Shown here: positions 54,170 to 64,000 of the stretch, one piece after another
How the letters are laid out: each line of letters opens with the position of its first letter
How positions within the stretch are numbered: the stretch's first letter is position 1
From: Eretmocerus hayati
Lineage: Eukaryota > Arthropoda > Insecta > Hymenoptera > Aphelinidae
Assembly (NCBI GenBank): GCA_029851415.1
Contig: CM056741.1
Span: 84,148,282-84,212,281 of the forward strand
Length of the DNA: 64,000 nucleotides
Direction of reading: 5' to 3'
The notes under the pieces: generated by a model
Seen by the model: only the letters and a program-made list of their open reading frames with translations
Database searches by the model: none
What the model was told of the DNA's origin: nothing
Program-made: the position numbers and the translations under genes

Positions 54170-57100
54170 TTACTCTAGAATTTCTTTGAATACAAAATTT
54201 TTAATTGATGTTGAATTGTCATTGGTATATATCTTTACTGAGTTCCATGACCGGACTCTCGATAAGGCGACGTATAGTTGTCCATGAGTAAAAACTTCTT
54301 GATGTAAATCAATTCCTACTTTTTTAAATGTCTGTCCCTGAGCCTTATTTATTGTCATTGCAAAAGCTAATTTTATCGGAAATTGCAAACGTCTGAAAGT
54401 AAAGGGGTAATCTTTTTCGGATCGCATTATGATTTTACATAGAAAAATTGATTCTCCTGCTTTATCACCGGTGAGGACTTCACATAATATTGCATTTTCT
54501 CTCATGGCTTTGATTCTTAGTCTTGTTCCATTGCACAATCCTTCTCCAACACATAAATTTCGAATTAACATAACTACAGAATTTTTGCGAATTTTTAACT
54601 CTGGAGGTTGAAGAGATGTAGGAGCCAATGAACTCAGATATTCGGGAGAAATAGCTTCATTCATACAGTCATCATTAGATTCTAAAGTGTTAATAGCTGT
54701 ATATGTTTGTTCAGTTGATTCATCTAATAAATGTACAATTTTTTGATTTGTTTCATCAACTTCTTTGTTGCGAGGTGCTAATATTGCTACGTCTTTAAGT
54801 AGGTGATATTGCCGTTTTGCTATTATTTGTAAATAGGTATCATTGACAATGTCACCATTTCTAATTATAGAATTTTCAGGAAATAATTTAAGATCGATGT
54901 TATTATTATCGTCATTCAATTTTCCATCGCCTAAATCTAACAGGAATAAAGAAAAATTCTGTTCTGATGGTAATGTTCTCATGTTACGATGTAAAGTGAC
55001 GATTTCGAATTCTTTCCACAGTATACTATTCTTAATCGATAGGTTAACAAGTTCGCTTTGTGTACTTCTCTCGAGGACCGGTAAAATTTGCCGAAAATCT
55101 CCACCTAATACTATTATTTTACCGCCAAATACTTCATTTTTCCCAGTTATTTCTCTTAATAAATTATCTAAAATTTCGAATGCATATCGAGGTGCCATTG
55201 GTGCTTCGTCAATGATGAAAATATCCACTGATCTTAGATATTGGGCGTCTTTTGATTGGAATTTTATATTTGAAGATGAATCTGAATGTATAGGAACAGG
55301 TAATCCGGCTACTTTATGAATCGTTCTACCTTGTGGTAATAATGTTGCAGCAATCCCTGTAAATGCCATCATGCAAATAATTTTTTTGTCAGATTTTAAG
55401 ATTTCATATAAAGATTTATAAATGAAAGTCTTTCCGGATCCACCGGGACCATTTATGAAAAAACATTTTTTTTGTTTAGCATTGTCTTGATGTGTGTCTG
55501 GATTTATTTGTCCAAGGATTTTGTTTACGATATTCATTTGTTCTTCATTCAAAAGATTGTAATGATATTTTGAGTTGGTGTGATTGTCCTCAATATTTTC
55601 AATAAAGGCTAAATGGTTAGATTCTTCAAATTCGTTACTGTCATAAAGATCAGGAAAATAATCCTTAGGATTTTTGTTTTCTTGTTTTAACATTGAGCAT
55701 ATTAATGTAAATGTTTTTGAAATTGATTGTTCGATACCTAATCTTTGTTTAAGATCTTCGGACATCTTATTTTTATATTTGTCCCATAATATTTGTGGAT
55801 TAGATGGTTGGCAAAACACGAGAATGGTGACGAACAATTTACGTAATTGTTTTGGCATCATCCAAAATGAAGCATCGTTCATAGATTTTATCCATTCTTG
55901 ATCGTCTTCTATCAAGCCTAATGCCAAACATGTCTCAACATAAGTGTTATATTGTACACCATTGACAGTTTTAATATCTTCAAAACTCGTAACACCTTTC
56001 CTATGTAATAACAAAATTCGTAAATGAAATAATTCTATGTTACTTGGAGAAATATGATAAATTCGACCTATGCTACCAAATCGGAATTTCTTTTGTCTCT
56101 TTACCCACATCATCTTCGTTGTTTCATTTGTCTTAACCGATTGGAATACATAAAATTTAGGAATCTGTGAATATGTATATTGTTTGGCATCGACATCGTT
56201 TTCATTTAGTTCAAAATATGCTGTCAACATAGTGGCTTTATTTTGTAATTCATCGATATCCATGTTCTCTAATTCATTTTCTAAAATTATAGAATGTTCA
56301 TTCTTTAAATGAATTGGTAATCTCACTATCGTATGACTTAAGACATGCAATCTAAAATGAGCTCGCCAATAAGCTTCACAAGGCCCCATATATCTATTTT
56401 CTGAGTACCACAGTATTTCGTTATGATCTTGTACTATGACATTTTCATTATCATTTGTTTCTGATGGTTTTGATATACTTATAGCTGCTGCATCGTGGCC
56501 TTTCAAGATGTATTTGAATATGTATTTGATAACCTTAAGAGATGTTACTATCTCAATATTTATATGGCAATCAAATAAAAGCATTAATATAATGTTGAAA
56601 GGAACAACATGTCTATTATCGACTTCGTAATTATTTGGTCTTATAAAAGTTCTTCCGTTATCACGTCTTCGATATAAAGGATAATCATTTTCATCAATAA
56701 TTGTTTCCTCATTGAATTTTTTAGGATAGCCATAAGAACACTCCCCGTTTACTTTACACCAATCTCCGCAAGGCCCATGAATCATATGAGTTGTTACAGC
56801 TTTGTGAGCTCTTGGATGAGTATTTGGATCAGGGATCTCTGCACAAATATATTTGTCGATCATTGTTTTAGTTCTAATTTTTTCTAATAATCCTATAAGA
56901 AAATGTGCATGGGGTAATCCTCTTTTTTGGAATTCAATAGAGTATATAAAGTTGGTAACTATTCCAAAAAAATTATCATTTACAATTTTATCTCGAAATT
57001 TTTGTATTTTCATATGGAAAACTCTACAAATTAAATCAGGTCTATCGCTTGGTTGTTGCCCCGCATAAAGATTTTCTTTGATTTCTGGCCAATTAGGATT

Positions 57101-59086
57101 ACATGTTATAGTTGCGAAAATATCGGGTAAACCTTCAGAACCAGCTTGTGTCATCGCATCTTGATATTTCTGGATCATATATCTTGGTGATCCGACGAAA
57201 GTAGAAGGTAATATTACTATTTTTCCAATACGACGATTGGCATTAGTTCTATTGAGTAATTCTCTTAGGTTTCGTAATTCTTGATAATTTTCTACATGTA
57301 ATTTTTTTTGATTCCTGTTATTCCAATCCAATCTGTCTTTCTCAATATTCACACTTTCTCCAACCAAATATTGTTGAAAAAGTCGTCCTCCCCTTATAAT
57401 TGGATTGAAACTATGTCTAACAGATGTTATATATTTGAAATATTGTAATCTAGTTAATTGTTTATTATTTCGTTTTTTCATCTCAATATTCCAACCAAAT
57501 TGACCATTGGGAAAAAATAATGGATAGATCATAGGTGATACCTGACGATTCAATGAATTCAGTTCTAATAGCGATTTTGTATCTCGCTTTCGAATCACTA
57601 CATAATTGTTAGGAATATTGCCATCTGCGGTAGTTTTGAATATAACTCCAACTTCGTTACTTCTTTGGACATTATACCGATGACGATCAAATCCATTACG
57701 GTCAATAAATGCTAAATTTAAGATTGGTATGGGTGTATTAGTTTTTTCTGCATGTAATCTTTCCAATTCGATTTGTTCATACATCATCATATATGCTTTT
57801 GCAAAAGGATTATTTTGTCGCATCATGTTATCTATTTCAATTAATAAATCTCTATCTAATGATGGGCATTGTCTCTTTCGGTGATTTGTTGATTCTTCAC
57901 AGTCATAAATGAATAATTGTCCAAAAGAAGGGTTTTCGTTTTCGGACGGCTGTAGAGCAGTGTTAATTTTGTAATGAATATTCCCTTGTATTTTGAAACA
58001 AAATGGGCCAGGACGATTATTGTCAAAATTTATCATTTTTGCATTGAATGAAGCAAAAGAAAATGATGTATTTATTCTTCGTATATTGTTTAAGAAATAT
58101 CGGGATTTCTCATGAGTACCATCAAATAAACTTTCTAAATTTGGCGGGAAATTATCAAATAGAGGTATATCAATTTGCCCGTGATTACAACAATCGTCGA
58201 ATGTTGGTTTATTTCCGACACGTTCTGATTCAAAATGCAGTGCTCCGCAACTTTGACATACTCTATCCATTTTCCCAGCATAATGTTGAGCAATCTCATT
58301 TTCAACTACTATGTTGTCATAATAAATCATTCTTGGTATATCCATCACGTAATTATGATCATTTGATTCGTGTTCTTGGACGTTCTCCATTTGATTAATC
58401 GTTTGATTTGAATTGTCTAATGAATTTATTCCTGAATAATCGTTGAGTTTAGTTGACGGACCAGGTATAGGTTCTTCATTAGATTCCTCTAATATACCAG
58501 TTACCAAATTTGATTGTTTACTATAATATTGGTTTTTAAACTTTGGTTCACAAATATTTCGATCAATAAACATAGGTTCATCTAATGTATGAACTAATCG
58601 AACTTTGGTTGGATATTTTGTTTGATCTGTTACATCTCGTTTGTTTCTGTTTTTGATATGAAATTCATTTTGAAAATTGCTTGTTGAATTGAAATTACAT
58701 GATCTATTTTGATCTATTCGTGTATTTGGAAATGTGTCTGTTGATAAAGTTTTCAATGTAGGAATGTTGCATAAATTTTGATTGACATTATTGTGAGACA
58801 TTCTATATAGTGTATCATTTTGTTGCATTTGTTGTGTATATTGATCTATATTTTCATGAGACATACTATTAGTTTGTTGTGTTTCCTCTAAAGTTGGTGT
58901 ACAAAACATACTTGTAGATTCATAAGATTCATTCCTAGATGAAGTCCAAGGTCTTATTATACGAATGGGATTCGTAATTGTTTCAATATTTGTAATTTTC
59001 AGAAATGATCGTTTCTTGCAATAATTATGATCTTTGTAAATATTTAAAAGTTTATCCATGGTTGTTAATAAAAATTGTATGATCAC
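54170..59086 (-). CDS. Helitron transposase: Rep (HUH) nuclease fused to PIF1-type helicase
   Basis: An uninterrupted frame of 1638 codons. The Met ten residues in (59059) has the better start context. A disordered, Asn/Ser-rich N-terminus precedes a Cys-rich segment (CQSCGALHFESERV) near residue 277. The Helitron-like N domain follows, then the Rep nuclease with GLPHAHFLIGL (H-x-H) near residue 727. The two-tyrosine motif IKYIFKYILKGHD is near 855. The SF1 helicase has Walker A GPGGSGKT near 1215, Walker B FIIDEAPMAPRYAFEI near 1293, TINKAQGQTF near 1582 and LYVALSRVRS near 1607. It would nick at the termini and unwind the strand in rolling-circle transposition. All catalytic motifs are present and no stop occurs, so this copy may be functional. 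Confidence 0.93.
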   Translation of the reverse strand: MIIQFLLTTMDKLLNIYKDHNYCKKRSFLKITNIETITNPIRIIRPWTSSRNESYESTSMFCTPTLEETQQTNSMSHENIDQYTQQMQQNDTLYRMSHNNVNQNLCNIPTLKTLSTDTFPNTRIDQNRSCNFNSTSNFQNEFHIKNRNKRDVTDQTKYPTKVRLVHTLDEPMFIDRNICEPKFKNQYYSKQSNLVTGILEESNEEPIPGPSTKLNDYSGINSLDNSNQTINQMENVQEHESNDHNYVMDIPRMIYYDNIVVENEIAQHYAGKMDRVCQSCGALHFESERVGNKPTFDDCCNHGQIDIPLFDNFPPNLESLFDGTHEKSRYFLNNIRRINTSFSFASFNAKMINFDNNRPGPFCFKIQGNIHYKINTALQPSENENPSFGQLFIYDCEESTNHRKRQCPSLDRDLLIEIDNMMRQNNPFAKAYMMMYEQIELERLHAEKTNTPIPILNLAFIDRNGFDRHRYNVQRSNEVGVIFKTTADGNIPNNYVVIRKRDTKSLLELNSLNRQVSPMIYPLFFPNGQFGWNIEMKKRNNKQLTRLQYFKYITSVRHSFNPIIRGGRLFQQYLVGESVNIEKDRLDWNNRNQKKLHVENYQELRNLRELLNRTNANRRIGKIVILPSTFVGSPRYMIQKYQDAMTQAGSEGLPDIFATITCNPNWPEIKENLYAGQQPSDRPDLICRVFHMKIQKFRDKIVNDNFFGIVTNFIYSIEFQKRGLPHAHFLIGLLEKIRTKTMIDKYICAEIPDPNTHPRAHKAVTTHMIHGPCGDWCKVNGECSYGYPKKFNEETIIDENDYPLYRRRDNGRTFIRPNNYEVDNRHVVPFNIILMLLFDCHINIEIVTSLKVIKYIFKYILKGHDAAAISISKPSETNDNENVIVQDHNEILWYSENRYMGPCEAYWRAHFRLHVLSHTIVRLPIHLKNEHSIILENELENMDIDELQNKATMLTAYFELNENDVDAKQYTYSQIPKFYVFQSVKTNETTKMMWVKRQKKFRFGSIGRIYHISPSNIELFHLRILLLHRKGVTSFEDIKTVNGVQYNTYVETCLALGLIEDDQEWIKSMNDASFWMMPKQLRKLFVTILVFCQPSNPQILWDKYKNKMSEDLKQRLGIEQSISKTFTLICSMLKQENKNPKDYFPDLYDSNEFEESNHLAFIENIEDNHTNSKYHYNLLNEEQMNIVNKILGQINPDTHQDNAKQKKCFFINGPGGSGKTFIYKSLYEILKSDKKIICMMAFTGIAATLLPQGRTIHKVAGLPVPIHSDSSSNIKFQSKDAQYLRSVDIFIIDEAPMAPRYAFEILDNLLREITGKNEVFGGKIIVLGGDFRQILPVLERSTQSELVNLSIKNSILWKEFEIVTLHRNMRTLPSEQNFSLFLLDLGDGKLNDDNNNIDLKLFPENSIIRNGDIVNDTYLQIIAKRQYHLLKDVAILAPRNKEVDETNQKIVHLLDESTEQTYTAINTLESNDDCMNEAISPEYLSSLAPTSLQPPELKIRKNSVVMLIRNLCVGEGLCNGTRLRIKAMRENAILCEVLTGDKAGESIFLCKIIMRSEKDYPFTFRRLQFPIKLAFAMTINKAQGQTFKKVGIDLHQEVFTHGQLYVALSRVRSWNSVKIYTNDNSTSIKNFVFKEILE

Positions 59087-59090
59087 TTAA

Positions 59091-59460
59091 TATCTTAATT
59101 ACTAATAAAATATATCAATGGAATTTTTTACTTACATCAAAACTTGATCGCAGGTCAATTTGGAATCAACATCTGGAAACAAATGATATCCATTAAAAAT
59201 CAATTTTTAGTTAAATTGGATCAACATTTTTGGACATAAAATTAATTAAAGACATTGATGAAATGTTGTTCAAATTATCTTAATTACTAATAAAATATAT
59301 CAATGGATTTTTTTACTTACATCAAAACTTGATCGCAGGTCAATTTGGAATCAACATCTGGAAACAAATCATATCCATTAAAAATCAATTTTTAGTTAAA
59401 TTGGATCAACATTTTTGGACATAAAATTAATTAAAGATATTGATGAAATGTTGTTCAAAT
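59091..59460. repeat. Two tandem copies of 185 bp in the Helitron leader
   Basis: 59091-59275 and 59276-59460 are nearly identical (TATCTTAATTACTAATAAAA ... GAAATGTTGTTCAAAT). Each carries an acceptor/donor-like pair around TTACTTACATC and TGATCGCAGG. The broken Helitron also has a duplicated leader. Confidence 0.85.
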
Positions 59461-62400
59461 TTTTTTCGAGTTCTGCTAAGAAAGAGCACAAAAAATACAC
59501 AAGAAATGTGTTTTACACAATCGATTGAAAACGCGTAGAAGTGGCTACAGGTTGACACACAATTCGAGCAATTTTACGCAGAATTGCTCATATAAGATTC
59601 AGAAGTAATATATTAGAAGGTGAACTCGATACATTTCGAGGCAACACAAATTCTTATTAAACGTATAATGGTTCAAACTTGTTTGACCATTCATAAAATT
59701 CCGGTACTTTGACTTTCAAGCTTATGATTGTGCTATGGTTGCCAAGCTTATTTTTATTTGTTATGATTGAAATGTGTAACTGATAGAGGTGGATGATCAA
59801 AAATGCAATTTGGCGCCGATTGGGAGCTCAAAATCTAAGCCGACGTTTCTTATGCTCTTCGCATTATCCAAGTTTTCAGATCCAGACCTTGGGTTAGGGG
59901 AGATTTCTCTAATCAGGGTCAGAATAATTTTCCTCATAAATGAAAGATAGGAGAAAGTGAAGGAAAATTAGACAGATTTTGCAGTGAAACTATTAGATTA
60001 CTCTTGGAGCTATGCGCGCTATGGAACCTTGAAGATTAACTATTGAATACGTTGTAAAAATTTTTCAGATATTTTAGGTTTCAGTGTTCACAGTTTTCTT
60101 TAAGTTGAAAAGAAAATTTGTCCTAATTCGTCCCGAGCTCGCGAGCACTTTTGAAAACTTTTGGGGAAAAATTTGTATAGTCTTCCAAATCTGAGTTATA
60201 TGGCATTATTTCTCATCTTTTTAGAGTTGCATTCGCTAATAAAAACTGGTGGTAATTACCCAGAATCTAGAGGGAAATCCATTTGTGACCTTTACATATT
60301 CTCATAACTTTAATAAACGGGCCATTTTTATGTAATTTTAGAATATTATGTGAATAAACGCTTTATTGGTGCACTATCGTCTTTGGTAATCAGTAATTGA
60401 TTTTCAGACTTAAGAGTCGACTTTCCTTTTCTTTTATCATATTGGAGGTATTTCCCTGGTAGAAATTGTGAGCAATCTTTGGCCAGAAACTGGCCAAGTC
60501 TAATCTCATTGTATTGTTACTATACCTATATATTGGCATGGGTGGCCAAAAAAATTGGTTACATTTCTACCAGGGTTATACTTGCCTTAAGTCAATAATG
60601 TTTATGATAAAGTGCGACAATCTATCGCATTTCGGCTATTGCAAAAGTGAAAATGCTTAAATCGAGGATTATTTTGGAAAACATTGAAAATGATCTCCGA
60701 CCTGTAAACGAACTTTTGAAATTGCTATATACGTGCAATTATTCCTAAAAAATACGAATAGGCGATTGGTCGATTGATTTTAGATGGGATTTAGTATTGT
60801 CCAAATTAGCCTTCACCAATTCGTCCATAATCGTCCCCTGGCGTTTTTTTTGCAGAAGTGTTATAATGTGGACCTAAGTGAATTGATTTAGGATCACGAC
60901 GGTTTAAATTCTTTGTTTTTGAACTTGGTTTTCGACTTCCAAATGGCGATTGAGCCAGACCACTTTAGTAGAAGCAGCGCGTCATCTTGCATTTGGAAAA
61001 TAGAATGCGTGAGGCCCTCGAAACGACCCCTGTGTTAGCATTGACTTCCAGTATTGTTTTAGAAGGTGTAATCGTTATAGAAATCGTTGTCTTTGATGGT
61101 ATTAAGAAAAATTCATGTAAGAAAAGCCTAGATTTATTACGCAAATATATCTCACTTATCCAATTTTGCCTTCGTTCAATTTTGTTCCATTTTCCCCCAC
61201 ATATATACTCGGTCATTTAAATTTGAGGTAGTCGAATGCAATTTCAATATCTCTCAAAATAACAATAATATTTCGAGCTTTTTGCGTCCAGTATAATTTA
61301 TAGGTTTTAAAAAGAATTACAATGTGACTATAATATTCTATCAAAATCTTTATGCTAGCATGATATTTGTATAGAAAGTGAGGTTGAGTGATTGTTTAAA
61401 TACTTTTCGCCAAATTATTGTAGACTTGAGGGCCCCGGAGTAATATAGTTATCTGAGTGTAAGTCTTGTTCATGTTTTATCTTTCTCAGCGTGTGTCTAT
61501 GCAGAATTACAATCAAATGATGAGATGGTCTTATTAGGCAAAATGAATAATATCAAAATACAGGGCTATTGATAAACACAACCTGCCAGTAATATTCAAT
61601 TTATATACGTTAATTGTTCACATAAGATATACTTGGATTTGTCGCAAGTTCCATCAGTCAAAAAGCATTTGCTTCACTGTAATCTTTTCATGGAGCATTC
61701 AGATTGTATCTTGGCCTGATTTAGAATTGAATTCGTATGAGTTTAAGAATTTATGTGAAATCTCTTAGATAATTGAATCTATAAGTTCCATAGCATGTCT
61801 AGTACCAAATACTGTCAAATGGCTCTACTGTAAATTCGCCCAGTTCTGACTTACTTTTCCGTATCAATATAAAAATTTAAATATTTCATTGTGAAATAGC
61901 CTCATTTGATTTGACATGATCATTCGAATTAATACTGATAATTGTCGTTACTTCATTTCTTATCTATCTTAGATACAATTATGTCATATTTTATGTGCAT
62001 TGATTTGAATTCACTTACCATATAATATTACACATTGTAACATTTAATCTCTATCCAGGAACCGATGATATCATCTGTACTGCATTTGTGTCTAAAGTTA
62101 TAGTGTTAGTCTTGGCGTTGTGTCTGAGACTCCGTACTTAGAATTTCTTGTGCAATTATTTTTAATTCTTTGATTATTTCCTTTGTATTTTGTAGGCTTT
62201 TCCAAAAGTCACAAGGTATAAGCACATCCACAAAAGAATCTCACTTAATTGTCGACTGATAATTGTGATAACTTTAACCACGCTTACAGCCAACTTTTCT
62301 CAACATTATCACTGGGTTTTTCAATCTTTAGACAGCTGACTGATGTTTCATGTACATTAATAAGATAATTTTGGTTTTGTCATAGTTCTATTCACTCTAT

Positions 62401-63226
62401 GGACATTTTCTCTGCTTATTTCTTTCCCAGATTTTTATAATTGACCTGTAACAAACGTTTTAGATTTCAAAATTTTGTTATTTTTGAATTCAGATAGAAT
62501 AGAAATATTTTTGGTCTAATTTAGTTTTTATGCATAACATTTGAAAGTATTCAAAGAAATTGGTAACATAACCTATTAGATCTAAATGTTGGTGTTGATA
62601 AATGTATGCTATTTACTTTTACTTTAGATGTAAATATCTACGAATGTTACGAAATATATTTAAGATTACAATTAGTTGAAAAAATGAAATTTTACTCACC
62701 CAATATTTGATTTTTATAGCTCTATTATTAAATTATTCCACTCTTTGTTGAAAATTTGATCAGTTTAAATCAGATCAGATCGAAACTACGCATTTATTAT
62801 TGGGGCCCATTGTCTAGAACTCTATTCCGTGGACAAAGAGATCGATAATGAAAATTATTGTTTTATCATCGTTGGGAAGGTAGGAAACTGTATCAGTTAA
62901 CATGTATAAAAATCTTATTTCTTCTGACTCAGTTCAAATTCATTTGGAATAAAAAAATAAGAAAATAAAACATACTGCAATACAAATATGATTCATAGAA
63001 AATTTCAAATTAAACAATACAATTATTTTCTCAGCCTTTCCCAATGTTACAAAATATCAAAAAAAAATTTCAATTATTAGTTCGGAATAAAAAATTACAA
63101 AATAAGAATAATATCACCGGCAATAATGCTCTATTCGTTATTGAATACCCATCAGCAATTCCAATTAACTAAATTATTTTTTCAAGTTACCATTGATATT
63201 TGTTGGAATGGCATATACATATATAA
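59461..63226. other. No gene seen
   Basis: AT-rich (few GC runs). Frames are under 90 codons without domains. A short MITE lies at 60454. If the RPA-like gene to the right belongs to another Helitron, its 3' end should lie here, but no GC hairpin with CTAG was found. Confidence 0.4.
60454..60575. mobile_element. Short MITE-like inverted repeat
   Basis: CCCTGGTAGAAATTGTGAGC at the left and its inverted form (...GGTTACATTTCTACCAGGG) at the right enclose about 80 bp with an internal TGGCCAG/TTGGCCA pair. Target duplication unclear. Confidence 0.6.
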
Positions 63227-64000
63227 TTAAATATGATTGTTCGCTTGTAAAAAATATTCAAGATTCTCAATACGTGCATTTTCTAATTTAACAATACCTT
63301 GGATATCTTCTATTTTAATAACGTGAACTCCAATACTTTTTTTTTGAAGTAAACCGATAATTTCTACATGGTCCCCTTTTTCAATATAATCGACTTTTAG
63401 CTCCTGAGGCAATTGAATTTCAATAACATCATTTCCATTTGTAATTCCTCCGATAATTTTATTTCCAAATTGTTTGCTCACAGATAATCTAGGTGGTGTT
63501 TTAATTACTCCTCGTATACCTAAAAAAATAACTTTAATTTATAGTCTGACGAACAATACAAAATTGTTCAATACTTACGAATATTTCCCCTTGCTTTATT
63601 TATTCGGTCAAAAGTTACATTCATAATGGTGCAATCTTTAGGAATCTCTTGTAGACGTCCAATAATAGTAAAATTGGAAATATCTTGAACCTCAAAATAT
63701 TTTGGAATACTGCCACGATTAAAACTTTTGTCATCAGATTTTACAAGTAAATTTTCTGCCTCAATGATCTAAAACAAAGCAAAATTAACATAAATTATTA
63801 ATAAAGAATGAAAAATTTTAGATTGAATATTGTAGATGACTAAATTAATGAATTTAGATTATTAAAATACTCACATATCCAATTTTGGCTATATTTTGAA
63901 GTTTTGGCATCAGCTCATTCCAAGCGCTAATTTGTATGCGAGTTTCACTATTGTTGTTGAGAACTATGTTAGACACTGATCCATTCTTCAGAGTTTTGTC
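63227..64000 (-). CDS. RPA-like OB-fold protein, 3' exons, running off the right edge
   Basis: Exons on the minus strand: beyond 64000-63875, 63768-63580, 63519-63227, with GT-AG introns and consistent phases (0, 1). They correspond one-to-one with the last three exons of the gene at 32372-35087. Shared elements are the pattern ISAWNELMPKLQNIAKIG against ITAWEDNIPKLKAISDIG, the exon starting II at phase 0, and the phase 1 intron inside RGNIR/RGKIR. The last unit contains GGITNGNDVIEIQL against GSITNGEKVIEINL. It is an OB-fold ssDNA-binding protein by inference. No lesions are seen in this part. It is either the RPA gene of the neighbouring intact Helitron, upstream of its Rep gene, or part of a further element outside the window. 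Confidence 0.7.

Larger units (their letters stand above)
53164..59460 (-). mobile_element. Helitron with an intact Rep/helicase gene (5' end not found)
   Basis: It comprises the 3' hairpin-CTAG end, the 3' region, the 1638-codon Rep/helicase frame and a leader with a 185-bp tandem duplication. The 5' TC end must lie beyond about 59460. It might include the RPA-like gene at 63.2 kb if the order is RPA first. Confidence 0.65.

Noticed and set aside
62808..62835. CTAG at 62814 as a Helitron 3' end for the right-edge RPA gene
   Set aside because: Only a weak 4-bp stem lies nearby, no GC hairpin, and the next base on the minus strand is A rather than T.

Overview
This window looks like repeat-dense eukaryotic DNA, most probably from an insect. 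The reasons are a pygopus gene, spliced transposase genes with canonical GT-AG introns, an R1-clade non-LTR retrotransposon, Helitrons with Rep/helicase genes, and AT-rich intergenic DNA. The order or species cannot be fixed from the sequence alone. Only one recognisable host gene, pygopus, is present. Almost everything else that codes is transposon-derived.

Layout. 1-2.6 kb: two candidate exons of an unrecognised minus-strand gene that runs off the left edge. 3.0-9.0 kb: a plus-strand, six-exon Tnp2/EnSpm-like transposase gene whose first exon pair is tandemly duplicated; all intron phases agree and give a 1070-aa product. 9.0-11.7 kb: no gene. 11.7-14.95 kb: a second, different transposase with two C2H2 fingers, split by a frameshift in a run of 13 A. 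15-21 kb: non-coding, with a palindrome, a diverged array of 316-319 bp and a cluster of AAACGTTT-type motifs. 21.3-32.1 kb: a chain of long foldback elements. The pygopus gene sits at 22.56-23.86 kb, with a decayed tandem copy of its last coding ~100 bp just beyond its stop.

32.1-42.3 kb: a Helitron compound on the minus strand. It has a hairpin-CTAG 3' end, two spliced RPA-like (OB-fold, ssDNA-binding) genes, a plus-strand Helitron 3' end, and a broken Rep/helicase gene cut by that end. 42.7-48.6 kb: a complete minus-strand R1-clade element, with ORF1, ORF2, poly(A) tail and 14-bp target duplication, inserted in the leader of the broken Helitron. 49.8-53.1 kb: another foldback with 176-bp internal repeats. 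53.16-59.1 kb: a Helitron with an intact 1638-aa Rep/helicase frame and its own hairpin-CTAG end. 63.2-64 kb: the 3' exons of a third RPA-like gene, homologous to the one at 32-35 kb and with the same intron phase, running off the right edge.

The most interesting system is the Helitron family. Rep/helicase (HUH nuclease plus PIF1-type helicase) occurs beside intron-containing RPA-like genes, which would supply ssDNA-binding protein for rolling-circle transposition. RPA genes are known in Helitrons of plants and some animals. The spliced pair here, with a conserved intron, a pogo-like MITE in one intron and an intron hairpin, deserves a closer look. Gene functions are inferred from motifs read by eye; no database search was possible.
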